Assembly (NCBI GenBank): GCA_002794775.1
Contig: NBAY01000058.1
Location: 1 to 64,000 of the forward strand
Length of the DNA stretch: 64,000 nt
Direction: 5' to 3'
From: Porodaedalea pini
Taxonomy: Eukaryota > Basidiomycota > Agaricomycetes > Hymenochaetales > Hymenochaetaceae
Positions within the stretch are counted from its first letter, which is position 1; every line of letters starts with the position of its first letter. A program made the translations under genes and the position numbers. The notes under the pieces were generated by a model that saw nothing but the letters and a program-made list of their open reading frames with translations, did no database searches and was not told where the DNA came from. Of this stretch, positions 36,382-47,200 are shown in pieces.

Positions 36382-36961
36382 CTTTTTTCGTTCGTCGGTA
36401 CTGGAATCAGAGTAGAAATCCCAGAGCCTTTATATACATTGGAAAAACGGAGGTAATTTACAAAGCTCACCTAGATCCGAGACTTCTGATCCCACATGCT
36501 TCCGTATCGGTTTACTGACTGTCGCCCGGGAAGTCAGAGCTGTGCGGGTGCACCGCGTGACGGCGAGAAACCAAGCCAGTTAGAACAACCGTTAAAAAAT
36601 AGGCTTGGCTTGGGACAGTGCATAAGGGAAAAAAACAATCAAGAACGGTGCGCCATCAAAAGCGCCCGCGGCTACTCCAACAAGTCGTTTTGAAGGAGCA
36701 GAAGAAGCATGTGCCCATAGTGCCCGAAACGTACGTGCATAAATCATATATCGTCGCTTTGCTTGACCCTGGCTTTCATCTCTACATTCGTCAAGAATAG
36801 ATAGTGCTTCTTCAAAAGGCGAGCACATCGTCAAACAAGGGGAGTATCTAGCGAAAAGAAAAGGGCACTGTCATTCTATATTTTATAGTTGCATGTGTCA
36901 TAATGTCTTTGAATTTTTTTTTTTCAGTTCTTTATCGATTTCAAGAAATAGTCATTGCGTA
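36382..36961. other. Upstream region of the small secreted protein, no other gene
   Basis: Contains the presumed minus-strand promoter. No exon of a second gene was recognised. Confidence 0.35.
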
Positions 36962-37402
36962 GTGGAGATCAAACAAGTGCAGCTGGTCTGTTCTCTCACC
37001 CATTTCCACCGAGATTCAAAAATTATGGCTCCCCTACATCTACCTATAAAATTCTTTCCTGTGTCTTTAAATTAAGTATATGACTATATCAACATCTCCT
37101 GCAAGTTTGAAGCCAATCCATTCAGTATTCATGGTCCAGCAGCAACATTTGTGTTGCACTTCAAGCTCTTTCCACCCTCCTTTTCTCACAACAGGTCTTG
37201 CAGAGTAGAACACAAATCTTGCTGCTGGACCATGAATACTGAATGGATTAGCTTCAAACTTGCAGGAGATGTTGGTATAGTCATATACTTAATTTACAGA
37301 TACAGGAAAGAATTTTATAGGTAGATGTAGGGGAGCCATAATTTTTGAATCTCAGTGGAAATGGGTGAGAGAACAGACCAGCTGCACTTGTTTGATCTCC
37401 AC
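36962..37402. repeat. Second palindrome, about 194 bp arms and 53 bp loop
   Basis: The arm 36962-37155 is repeated inverted at 37209-37402 with a few mismatches. The central unpaired stretch is 37156-37208. It has the same plan as the palindrome at 28170-29181 (long arms, loop of 52-53 bp) but a different sequence. No protein domain is coded. Confidence 0.85.
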
Positions 37403-37559
37403 CCACCTACACAGTCAATTTATTGCTCCCTATTTTACATATTTCTTCTCCTGAGAACCGTGCCCTTTTTTTGAGTACTAATCATTTAGAGCATGGCAAA
37501 GTCTACGAATTTCGTCTTACGCAGTTGCGAGTGACCAGGGGTGTCGAGCTGGACTTTTG

Positions 37560-38100
37560 TCCAGCGAGCGTCGAAACTTCTCTTTTAGAGTCGAAACAGC
37601 CTTCTCGTCTCCGATACTCAGTGCAATCGATACTTATGCAGGCAAGCAGCAGTTCGTTATTGCTGTCGCAGCCCTGATTCAATGCCATGTAGAACCGGAA
37701 GCTCCTCTTCCGATGAGAAGTGTAAGGCTTCTGAGCAACCGCTATACAAACCAAAATCATATGAAAGGTGTACAAAGCAAACGAGAAAGAGACGTACTAA
37801 GCAACGCAGGTCACACATTGCCACTTTACTGGTTTCTCGAAGTCGTCTGTGTTGCTTGACTTGTGGTCAAGTTCTGTGCTGCCAGATATCATCAAAATGA
37901 CGCCTGTTAGAACAAACGATAGCCTGCAGGTGAACGAGAACAGGTGAACAATGAATTAAAAGCAGGTCACTTCTCTGGCGCTGATGTTCACGGCCGTCAT
38001 GGCGAGAGTAATATGGTCATCTTCGCGAGCAGAAAGGGTGTCCTGCGAGACAGAGGTGTAATGCACAGACTATTGGTGACGTACGGTTTCGATGCTCAGC
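37560..38100 (-). pseudogene. Decayed copy of the small secreted protein gene
   Basis: Several stretches match the intact gene at 35883-36381 in order: a start codon block (ATGCTGAGCATC against ATGGTGAGCATC), the signal-peptide region with TCTCGCAGGA, a block with GACTTGTGGTCAAG, and near the 3' end CAGGGCTGCGACAG against CAGGACTGCGACAA. Frames are broken and a stop follows within ten codons of the start. A tandem duplicate that lost its function. Confidence 0.45.
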
Positions 38101-38609
38101 ATTTCCCTTGCTCTCCTCTTCGGAGACACTGAGGTCGAATCAGACGTTCTTCTTATACACTGAACGAGGTATGATGAGTTCGAAGCCATTCCGATTTTTT
38201 GACAGATATGAGTCACCTCGTTTGTTCCACTTACTGTTGGTCGGGAAGCACGGAATGCGTACAACTTGTTAAGGACTTGTGCAGAAATATTGAAGGCTTA
38301 CAGACGTGTCTAACACCAGCACTACGCTGCTTCATCATATAGGATATCGAGTTGCCTATAACAAACTCTTCATTAAGGGATCCCTTCAAGCTCGGGAGTA
38401 TGTGTAATATGTGGATGAGGATGTAATATAATGCACCATATTAATCAAAAGGACGAACTGACACTTCTAACGCCTACTTCGCCTCATTCAAACGCCAGCC
38501 ATCCAACATCTAATAAGGTGCCAGATCTACGTCCGCCCGAGGCTCGTAGACTTTCGGCTGGTTCGACCCTCGCAGGATATACTTCAATAGTAAGATCCGT
38601 CCCAGCGTA

Positions 38610-38884
38610 CTAGATCTCAAATCCATATCCGCGCATGCACTTGACGTGCGCTGCGACGAGTGTCTTGCACTTCTCGCTCGCAACATCTGCGTCGTTTTGC
38701 ATGTAGCATTCGTCCCGCGCACGCTTTGTCTCAGGACAAGCACAACATCTGCCAAAGAACGATGAGCTTTCAATTTAATAAAGATCAGAGGTATGTGGGC
38801 GCACGGCTTTAGACCTTGTGGATTCAAGGGGTTCACGGGCTCGGGGACTGGCTTTGTCTCTGGAGACGCGCCGCCCCACCACAT
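38610..38884 (-). CDS. COX17: Cytochrome c oxidase copper chaperone Cox17
   Basis: Exons 38884-38805 and 38748-38610, joined over a 56 bp intron in phase 2, give a 72-residue protein, the usual Cox17 length. After a proline-rich start comes KPCCACPETKRARDEC, then EKCKTLVAAHVKC and the family ending MRGYGFEI. The two CX9C motifs and the vicinal CC that binds copper(I) are all present. Family role: carries copper to Sco1 and Cox11 in the mitochondrial intermembrane space for assembly of cytochrome c oxidase; the CX9C pairs are oxidised by the Mia40 import route. The intron splits the Pro codon just before CC, which confirms the splice sites. Confidence 0.95.
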
Positions 38885-39351
38885 TGTGAGCTACAAAGAT
38901 GTATAACTTCTTCAACATGTCTGGCTTTGCGTTTCAAACAGATTGAGACACACTTTTTCAAACATGGCCAACGGCGTCCAGCACACCTTCGAGGATAAGA
39001 AGTACAGAGACAAGAACTCTCTGAAGAATGTTTGTCAGTTAGCGAGCTCGGAGTGAAACGGAAAGAAAGTATGACATAAGCAGTTAGTACATAAGTCATC
39101 GACCAAACTCTACACTTCGCCCACTTCTCTTCTCGAAATACCTAGTACACGGAAAGACCGATGTCTACATGTCTATACAGAATACCAGCATGAACATTCA
39201 TCTGAAGTTGTACCACGGTTGCAATCTTGCCTTCAAGGAAACGTTGACACGTAAATATCCGTTGCCGACGAGGTGACGACGCGCTCGGCGCGCTCCGTGC
39301 TGTGTCCATGAAACGATTGTATCCGATGTGGGTTCCTTCTAACCATTACCA

Positions 39352-42300
39352 ATGTCGTCGCGTACCAATTCCAAGAGACAAAACTGTCAATCCATGGCTG
39401 ACGATAACACGGTACCAGCGAAACGAAGTCGAAAGTCAAGTATCTTTATCGAGTACCAGCCAGCAGGCACTCCCAAAGACACTGTTATTAAGAGGCCCGT
39501 GCCGGCTAAGCAGAAAAGCAATGGGACGTCGTCAAGGCATCTATCCTGTGGGGAGTGCAGACGGTGAGCCTTGCTGTACTGAATTTAAGGGGGTCTGGGG
39601 CTCTGACGTTCTGTATCGCTGAGAGGTTAAAGCTCAAGTGCGACCGGGTAAGCAGGAGCTCTGCCAATATGTCTCCTCTTATTCACAGTTCTTGCAGGTC
39701 TTTCCGTGCCAGTCTTGCGTAAAGCGTGGCTGCGAAGGCATTTGTCCTACTGGTACGTCTTTTCCCTGTACACCTCGCAGAGTCAATATCGAGCAAGGCG
39801 GCAGGCTCCCTAGTCTCCGGGAGGGGCACTAGATACGTCCTGGCAAGCACGGAGCAACTTCACGAGAAAATCTCTCTGATGGGAGGCCGAATTCGTGAAT
39901 TGGAGATCGCACTGCAAGCTGTATACGAGGAGCACTTCAAGTGTCCGGCTCGATCGTACCCGTACGGACTCGCAACCGATACAGACAAATCATCGACCTC
40001 ACCTGCGCACCCTCTATTGCAGGGCGACAAGCTATTAATTAAGAACCAGCTGGAACTATATGGCGAGGAGCACGGGTCGTACCTTGTAAGGCCGGCGAGA
40101 GGTTCTCGTCAGAGGCACGAGCAGACTAATGCGACACCCAGTGATAGGAGGACTGGCCGTCATGGAGAAGTAAGGCCGTTGAGCGAGGCCGTTGAGCGAG
40201 ACACGAACGGCTCTCCAGCACCAACACTAGTGAACTCTGCGAAGTCTACGACTCCTCCCATTAAACAATCACTGGTGCCACCATGCTCAATCGCACCCTC
40301 ATCAATCATCTCCAAGCTAAACTCTTCCTTCTTGGCAGTTTGGACGAAAATCGCGCGGAGAGAGCGCTGCGGTGCGGAGACCGCCTGCGTGCAACCTGGT
40401 GATTCGATATTAAAACATGCACGGATGCAAATTCTTGAGATGCTTCCTGCGCGAGAAGAGGCTGAGCGTCTCTACAATGTGACGCAGGAAGTTGGATTTT
40501 TCATGTATGTGCATGCCTTTCTGCCTACATTCCAAGTTCTGATCAGTCAATTAGACTCAATTATATGCTTACCGACTCGGAATTCATCGATATCATGCAA
40601 GATGTCTACGACAAACGACGCGCGAACGTCTCTATGATCAAGGCAGCTCTGCTTTTCATTCTCCTCGGTATCGGTCTTCGCGTGGACTGCTTCGAATCCA
40701 AGAGCTCCGAGGATACCAATACAATGACCGATGAACAGGTGGAGAACTATATCGATATCTCCCGTGCTGCAATGACCCTGCAAGCCGTTGAAACAGAACG
40801 AATGACTCTTGAGGAGCCGGAGCTGCGCATCATGCAATATCACGTACGTGCAGTAGTTCTCTCCTTCATTATGGCACTAACATCTGTGTGACTGATCAGT
40901 ATCTGCTGATGCAATATCTGGTACTGTTTTCGATGCGCAAGCAGGACAGACAGCAAACAAAGGATGTCATGGATATTGTAGTGTTGCTAGCCAAGACTGT
41001 AAGTGATTTCGCCTCACAACCTTTCAGGACTTCTCGACCAATTTCTTATACACGCGCAGGCTGAACTTCGTGAGCATCTTTCGCTGATGTTGAGGTATAG
41101 AGCATGGCTCGCTTGCTTATTTATGTTTAGAGGTTGAAAGTTCCTACTCGAAATACAGCACAGTGGAGCAAAACGAGCGTCGCACTCTCTTCTATGACAT
41201 TCTGAGCACCGCAGGAGAGCTTGTAAGTAATCCATATTCCTTGAACGAACTTCGATTGATCACATACCAGAGTCTTGCCTTAGATCAACCAATGCCGTTC
41301 TCGTCCGCTGAATCCTGCCATCCTCCCTCGTGGAGCAGGAACACTAGTACTCGACATTTTCCTACTCAAGTCGAAGCTTCGTGTACGTGTTGCAGGCTCA
41401 CACAGTTTAACCTCTTTCTGATGCATTATTTTCAGATTACGAGTGCAAATATGCCTTTTATGTCGATTGTTTCAAGCCTCTCCTCGACATGCGCTCAGCC
41501 GCACCTTCTGGCTTTTTATATTCGGACGTCCTCGAGTTGGATTGCAAGATCAGGACCTATCCGTTTCCCCCCATGGTTCTTCAAGATTTCGACATCAAAC
41601 TAGATAACATCCCCGGCGTCACGCCTACTCCGCTCAAGATCAAGTTACTACGGTTTATTACTACATATCGTACCAACTCGCTCCTGCTTCATCTCCACCG
41701 GAAGTTCTTGCAACAGTGTCTGAGCTCCAAGAATTCGGTACTCGCCCACCCGTACTTTGCGTCGCTGATCGCGACAAGTCGGAGTGCTTGGCTCCTCATC
41801 CGAAATTGCGACTCTATGTATCGAGAGTATCCGGAGCTCATGAGTCGGCTGGTAGTCCCGTGGTACAATATTTTCTGCGCAGCCGTGAGTGCCGTCCATA
41901 CTTCCGATTTGTGGAATTGCTGAAGTAGATATTGCGGTCCAGTCAGCTTTGTTCATTTTAGTGGAGCGCATTCCGTATTGCCCGCTGGCACCATATTCTC
42001 TTCGCGAGCTCCTTCGGGCCGCTGAGCTATTCGACAGAGCATCAGCTACACACTCCCCGATGGCAGAACGAGCCGCAGTACGTGCTACGCCTTTAAACTT
42101 ACTTGCATCATAGGTCTAATATCTCTCCATACAGCCAGTCGTTCGCCAGTTTGTCGTAAAAGGCACTGAGACCTTGCGACGCTGGAAGGACACTCTGGCG
42201 TCTGAGTTTGTCAAAGATGCACTCGCGTATATTCGAGCAGACTACTGTGCAGCTCGCTTTGACGCCATTATTAGCCGCATCAAACGAGTCAAGTCATCAG

Positions 42301-42875
42301 GGCCTCCCCTATCCACGACTTTAGCCACCGGCTGCACAAACGATCCTATCGAGGATGGGTTGGAAATCTGGGATATCGTACATCCGGAGATAGGAGAGCT
42401 GCTAGCGAAGCTTCCGAGCTGCGTTATCGACCGAGACACATCCGAGAAGCTGCTTTTGGAGACCGTGTATACATCCCTCCACGACCAAGGGGACCATGGC
42501 CCAGAGTCCAGCAACCTGCGAACGCCATTGATGGACTTTTTCAAAGTATTGGACCACCAGCTTAGGCGATGCCCCGAGTTTGTTGCGTCCTCAGATGGCA
42601 ATGCCGAAGGGTCAAGCCCAGAGTCTTCCCTCGATGCTGCGGCGGCGCTGCGCGGCATGTTCCCCGATGATCTCGATCTCGACTGGGCTGCTCTCACAGA
42701 TGCTTTGGTTGCGGCGCCTCCAGAGTTAATGAGCACTGTACCAGGCTCCAACTGGTCTGGTCAATGGGAATGGCGAGGTGCTACATTTAATTCGGATAGA
42801 CTCTATGCTGGTGTGAGCTGGAACGGACTTGCAGATTCATCTTCTCTTCGACCTGGAGCTCCATGGTCGGCTTAG
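39352..42875 (+). CDS. Zn2Cys6 fungal transcription factor
   Basis: The N-terminal exon (from ATG 39352) ends in SCGECRR. A tiny exon adds LKLKCDR and the next adds VFPCQSCVKRGCEGICPTG, together a Zn2Cys6 binuclear cluster with spacing C-X2-C-X6-C-X5-C-X2-C-X8-C. A linker and a short coiled coil follow (TEQLHEKISLMGGRIRELE). The central part fits the fungal-specific regulatory domain, with NYMLTDSEFIDIMQDVYDKR, LLMQYLVLFSMRKQD and, further on, YSDVLELDCKIRTYP and PYSLRELLRAAELFDRAS. About ten introns cut the gene, several marked by GTAAGT and a CAG acceptor; the borders between 41040 and 42120 are not all certain. The C-terminus is acidic and may activate transcription. Target genes are unknown. 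Confidence 0.85.
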
Positions 42876-43756
42876 ATCGTTAAGAAGGCCGGAATATTGC
42901 GTTGACTTTCTTGAGTCTTTCCTATATCTTAATTATGTCCTATTCACTATCGAGCGCTTAGTTCAGATAACTAATTCGAATGTATCATATCTCGTTATAG
43001 GCTATAATCACTAAGTCAGTTTCGTCTACACATGGCCACGACTCAGTGACGCACTGTCAGAATTGAGAAATCAAGTCTGCCATTGGTCGACAGACTATTC
43101 TTCTGCATTGTATTGAGACTGCTGCAGGAGTGATCCTTGGCCAGGCAGTATGGGCGAAACATTAAGGATAGTATCCCTGCAGGTTGGGATCAAAATGGTC
43201 AGCACGAGCGGCGTATCTTCCGTTGCTTAATCGGCATGCACATCTATAAGGGCTATGACGCCCTGGTATGTAAAGATCGATGCTCCTTTGCAGATGAAAA
43301 AAGCAGCTGAAGGAACATTGCTGAATATGCTCGTACGCTATAGCGTTTCATTCTTACATGTATGCTTATGAGATGCGTGGACTAGCCAATGACCGAAATA
43401 ACCAGTTACTTATTATGTGTTCCGACATCCTCTTCCCTATATCTACAGCACAAATAAAAATCGGAACCTCTACAATTTACGCCAGCAGATGCAAGGAGTA
43501 TCGTACTGGGACAGAGCTTGAGTTTGCAAATCTTTGCAAGTTTGCACTGTAGAGTCCATTTACATAGCTGCAAAGATAAAAATGACCATATTCCTCCGAT
43601 AGTATCATTCGTCCGTTTGTAAAGCTCCTATTTTGCTTCTTGTATAAACCTACTGCAATGTATGCTTTTTTAAAGCCTGAACAATTCTTGTAGAAAAGCA
43701 CTGGCTCGAGCTCTCAGTTGGCAGGTCTTGACTAGCATATTTCAGTAATTTCCGCC
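42876..43756. other. Intergenic, no gene recognised
   Basis: Three-prime region of the transcription factor gene and upstream region of the small-family gene. No TATA box like those of the other two family members is obvious. Confidence 0.4.
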
Positions 43757-44282
43757 ATGCAGGGAGGACGTCGAAATGAAACGGTCAGAGCTCCTTTGAC
43801 TGATATCTCAACAGACAGGCGCCAACCAGATCCGGCTCCTACTCAGGATGACCTTGAGGCACAAAGAATAGAATTTGATCGAGTGATAGCTGGTAAGGAC
43901 GCAGCCTCATTTCTCTTCTCTTACTGCTCATTTGGGTCATGATCTTCTATTTCTTATAGATTTGAGGCCCATCGGGGCCAGAATCAAAGTCGACTATGAC
44001 GTAAACAAGGAAAACAAGGATCACAAGGAACTTAGGGTTGATTATACATTCACAACCAGGAAAGGGAAGGAAGTTGCAGAAGGCAAAAATAAGACATTCG
44101 ACGAGTTCAACGACGAAGTATGGGAGGCAGTTAAAAACTACCAGGGGTTTGGAGACAGCTTAGACACTCCATCTGACTCTGACTCAGGTGCAGAGAACAG
44201 CAGAGAAAGAGGGTCGAGACGCGTACGGCATGACTCTCCGTCTAGGCGCTTGACGGAACCTCGGATTCGAACCTTGCGTTGA
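43757..44282 (+). CDS. Unrecognised small protein family, third copy
   Basis: Exon 1 (from ATG 43757) codes MQGGRRNETVRAPLTD and ends FDRVIA at a GTAAGG donor; the acceptor CTTATAG leads into an exon coding DLRPIGARIKVDYDVNKEN, then GKNKTFDEFNDEVWEAVKNY. The intron lies at the same place and phase as in the two copies near 27.4 and 29.6 kb. The core aligns residue for residue with them. This copy adds a C-terminal tail of about 45 residues rich in Ser, Asp and Arg. The product is about 155 residues, highly charged, without signal peptide. Function unknown; the reading frame is intact, and it is the best candidate for a working member. Confidence 0.65.
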
Positions 44283-47200
44283 TAGCTACATACATTTGTT
44301 CGGCATCCAAGAGTCCCCGCTTGTTTTTTTATTTTAAATATAAGCCAGCGATTGATGGATTGTTAGAAGGACTACGGTCCGAGGGAGATACTAACAGGAA
44401 TAGCATGTGCGATCAGAGAAAGACAGTTGAACCGCATCGATGGTGTCACGCTGCTTCCGTTCTTATACAACTTCAAGGAAAACGCTTTAGATGTGTACAG
44501 GGAGTCGCTTGGTTTAGCACGTCTATCTTGCGAGAAGGCAACAGCGGCGTCTCCGACTATGCAGGATGCAGAAGTGCTTCGAGAACAGCATATTGGATGC
44601 TGGGTAGCGGGCTGGAAGAAGTCTGGATTTCTTCGAAATGACAATTGGCGTGTGCAGAACAGCAGTCTGGAAAAACAAATGATGGTGTATGATCTCTGTC
44701 CATAGCGACGAGTACGGAGTATTACTTATGGGTTGTTATATCGGGTGATGCAATTTCATTCTTCCAGAGTCGGGATGCTCGTGAACAAATTGAAGTGGAT
44801 TGTAGGACGCTGTGCTTCTTAGCTATAGGTATTGGGAACTTTGGCAAGAGACCGTGAGATCCAGGATCGGTCATGCTCATCAGTTCGATATTGTTAGCTC
44901 TGTTTGCACCAGCTCTATTTAGTCGACGCATACTATTTTGACTGACAAACATGGTAAAACTTGGAATAAGAATAGCGGGATTGGCTCTTTTTGTCTCTCG
45001 TCCTCTCACCCGGTACTGAATTCCTGAACTTGTGTTCCTAGAGCAGAACTTCCACGAAAGGTAAAGACGTCGGCTGCACACCCGTTCCAGCCTCCGCTGT
45101 CAGCCTTCGCAATGTCTATTACTGGCGCGTAATGACCCTGAGCTATATTTGACAGCAATACAAGAAAATGCCAAATATAGTGACATTTGTCATGCTAGCT
45201 GTAAGCGTGCTATTAGCTTCCGAGGTGTACAGACGACAGGCTGTGGTGATTCCGTACCTCGGATCTTTATATCTACATTTGAGTACTACGGACGCCAAAG
45301 TGCCTTTCTTGACTGTGATTCAAAGACGGGGATGCATGGCACTGGATTATAGCATCAATGTTAGTGCCATAGAGAACCTCAAAGTTGTGTCATAATAAGA
45401 AAGGATAGAAAGCGTCCGTTATAAAGCAAATTCAAGGAAGACGTTTCAGGACAACACTTATTATGCACTGTAGGCCAGTTTCTTTGGGAAATGCGAACTC
45501 CTCAGTCCATAAATGAATTTCGGATACAAGTTCGAGACCGACAGATGTCTCTGCGGACACATGCATGCTGCTCTCACGGTTGATTAGACTTACACGCGTC
45601 ACGTCCACGTGATACTTGTAGTCAACGAACTAAGCTCAGACTCATCCTCGACTCATCATTCATCATCTAGTCTCTTTGGCCTCCAACCCAAAATCTATAC
45701 TAAAATCGTCAGTCGGGTGTCGCGCTTAATCCTTGTAAGACGTCCAATGACAACGTGCCGATGATATTCTCGTGTTTTCGGTAGCGTCACTTAACGCGCC
45801 CTCTTAGGACTTCTTTTCCAAGTTGACGGAAATCTGTAAGATCTTCTGCGCCACGGAATCATCTGGGCGTTACGTTCCGAAAGAGACTGGATTCTGGATT
45901 CATCTGACTTCTTCGCTCTCCTGAATCACAAACAAATGTCAAAAGAGGGACATTCACGGAGTGGAGGCGGACTAGCATTTAACGTGAGTTTCGTAATTGC
46001 TGACCGACGCTATTGAACTTCCAGTCAAATAACAGGTCCTATTGAATATACCGAAGAGTGTATATGCGTGGAGTGTGGATCTAGAATACAGCGGGGAAAG
46101 GTTGAGGAGGGACGATGTTAGATGTCTGGACTTTCGCTAATCGGATTCATTTCGATCGTAAAAGAAATGGAGCCAAATTAAAAGCTCCAGTTTTCTGACG
46201 AGAAATCTAGATGCGGAGCAACGGTCATCGTTAAGCGCTGAAGTCGCCTCTCAAAGGTGTATTGAGAGCCGGCCGCAGTTCCATTCACAGCTATTCGATG
46301 GATAGACGTATTGAATTCTCAGAAAAAAACTGATCCGCGTCAGTTTTGTGGACGCTGCGGCCTCATAGACGCGTAGCACGGTCCGGGACAGCGGTGCGTG
46401 GGATTTATTGAATTGGGACGATGAAACACTTGCCGTGCGTGAGTAAATGGCCTGTGTACCGCTTGGTAATTTAACGCTGATTTTCGCTTTGCCTTTACGC
46501 CTTCTTCGCCTCCGTTGATCCCGTTGCTTCTCAAGACCCTCGCTTTAGCGAGGTAACGCGCTTGCCTCGAGTTCTCGAGATGGCTCGGCTCGCTTCTTCG
46601 AGCGGCATCCTTTTTTTTTCCTTTTGAAAGCGATATTTCTCCGTTTATTCCGTCACCAGATGTCAAAACTAGTCCGGTAAGTCGACAGGGACATGGACAC
46701 GGACACTGGTGCGGGGCCATAGAATTTCCTGAAAATTTACCGTCATTTTCAAGGGTCGAGCAGACTACAGTGCTCCACGCCACGCCGACACCGCACCTCG
46801 ATGAAACATGAAACACCCGCAGTACGCCAAAGCCCGTCGATTTTGCTTCCGTCCCCGGGCTAGATCGATGTTCCCACGGAATCGGGACCGGACTACGTGA
46901 AGTCACGTAATGTCACGCGAAGCCAAAACGTTTCCGGAACTTGTTGGACCCGACCTTTCGTCTCCTCGCGAAGGGTGAAGATGTGAAATGAGAGAGTTAA
47001 AATACATGAGCGTTGATGGTCATGATGCTTCTGCAACGCAAACCTGCAGTAGCGGCTTCATCGTGAGTGAGCTCCATCTTTGCCCTTAGAATACAATGTG
47101 CCGTGTGAGCCATGGCTCTATCATATGAATAGCATCCTTTATCGTCGTTTAAATTTACCTGCATAACAAGCTTGCAAGTCCGTGCCAATCGGCAGATCAA

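Noticed and set aside
44255..44285. GGATTCGAACC, like a tRNA T-loop box on the minus strand
   Set aside because: No matching acceptor stem or A box, and it lies inside the coding end of the small-family gene.
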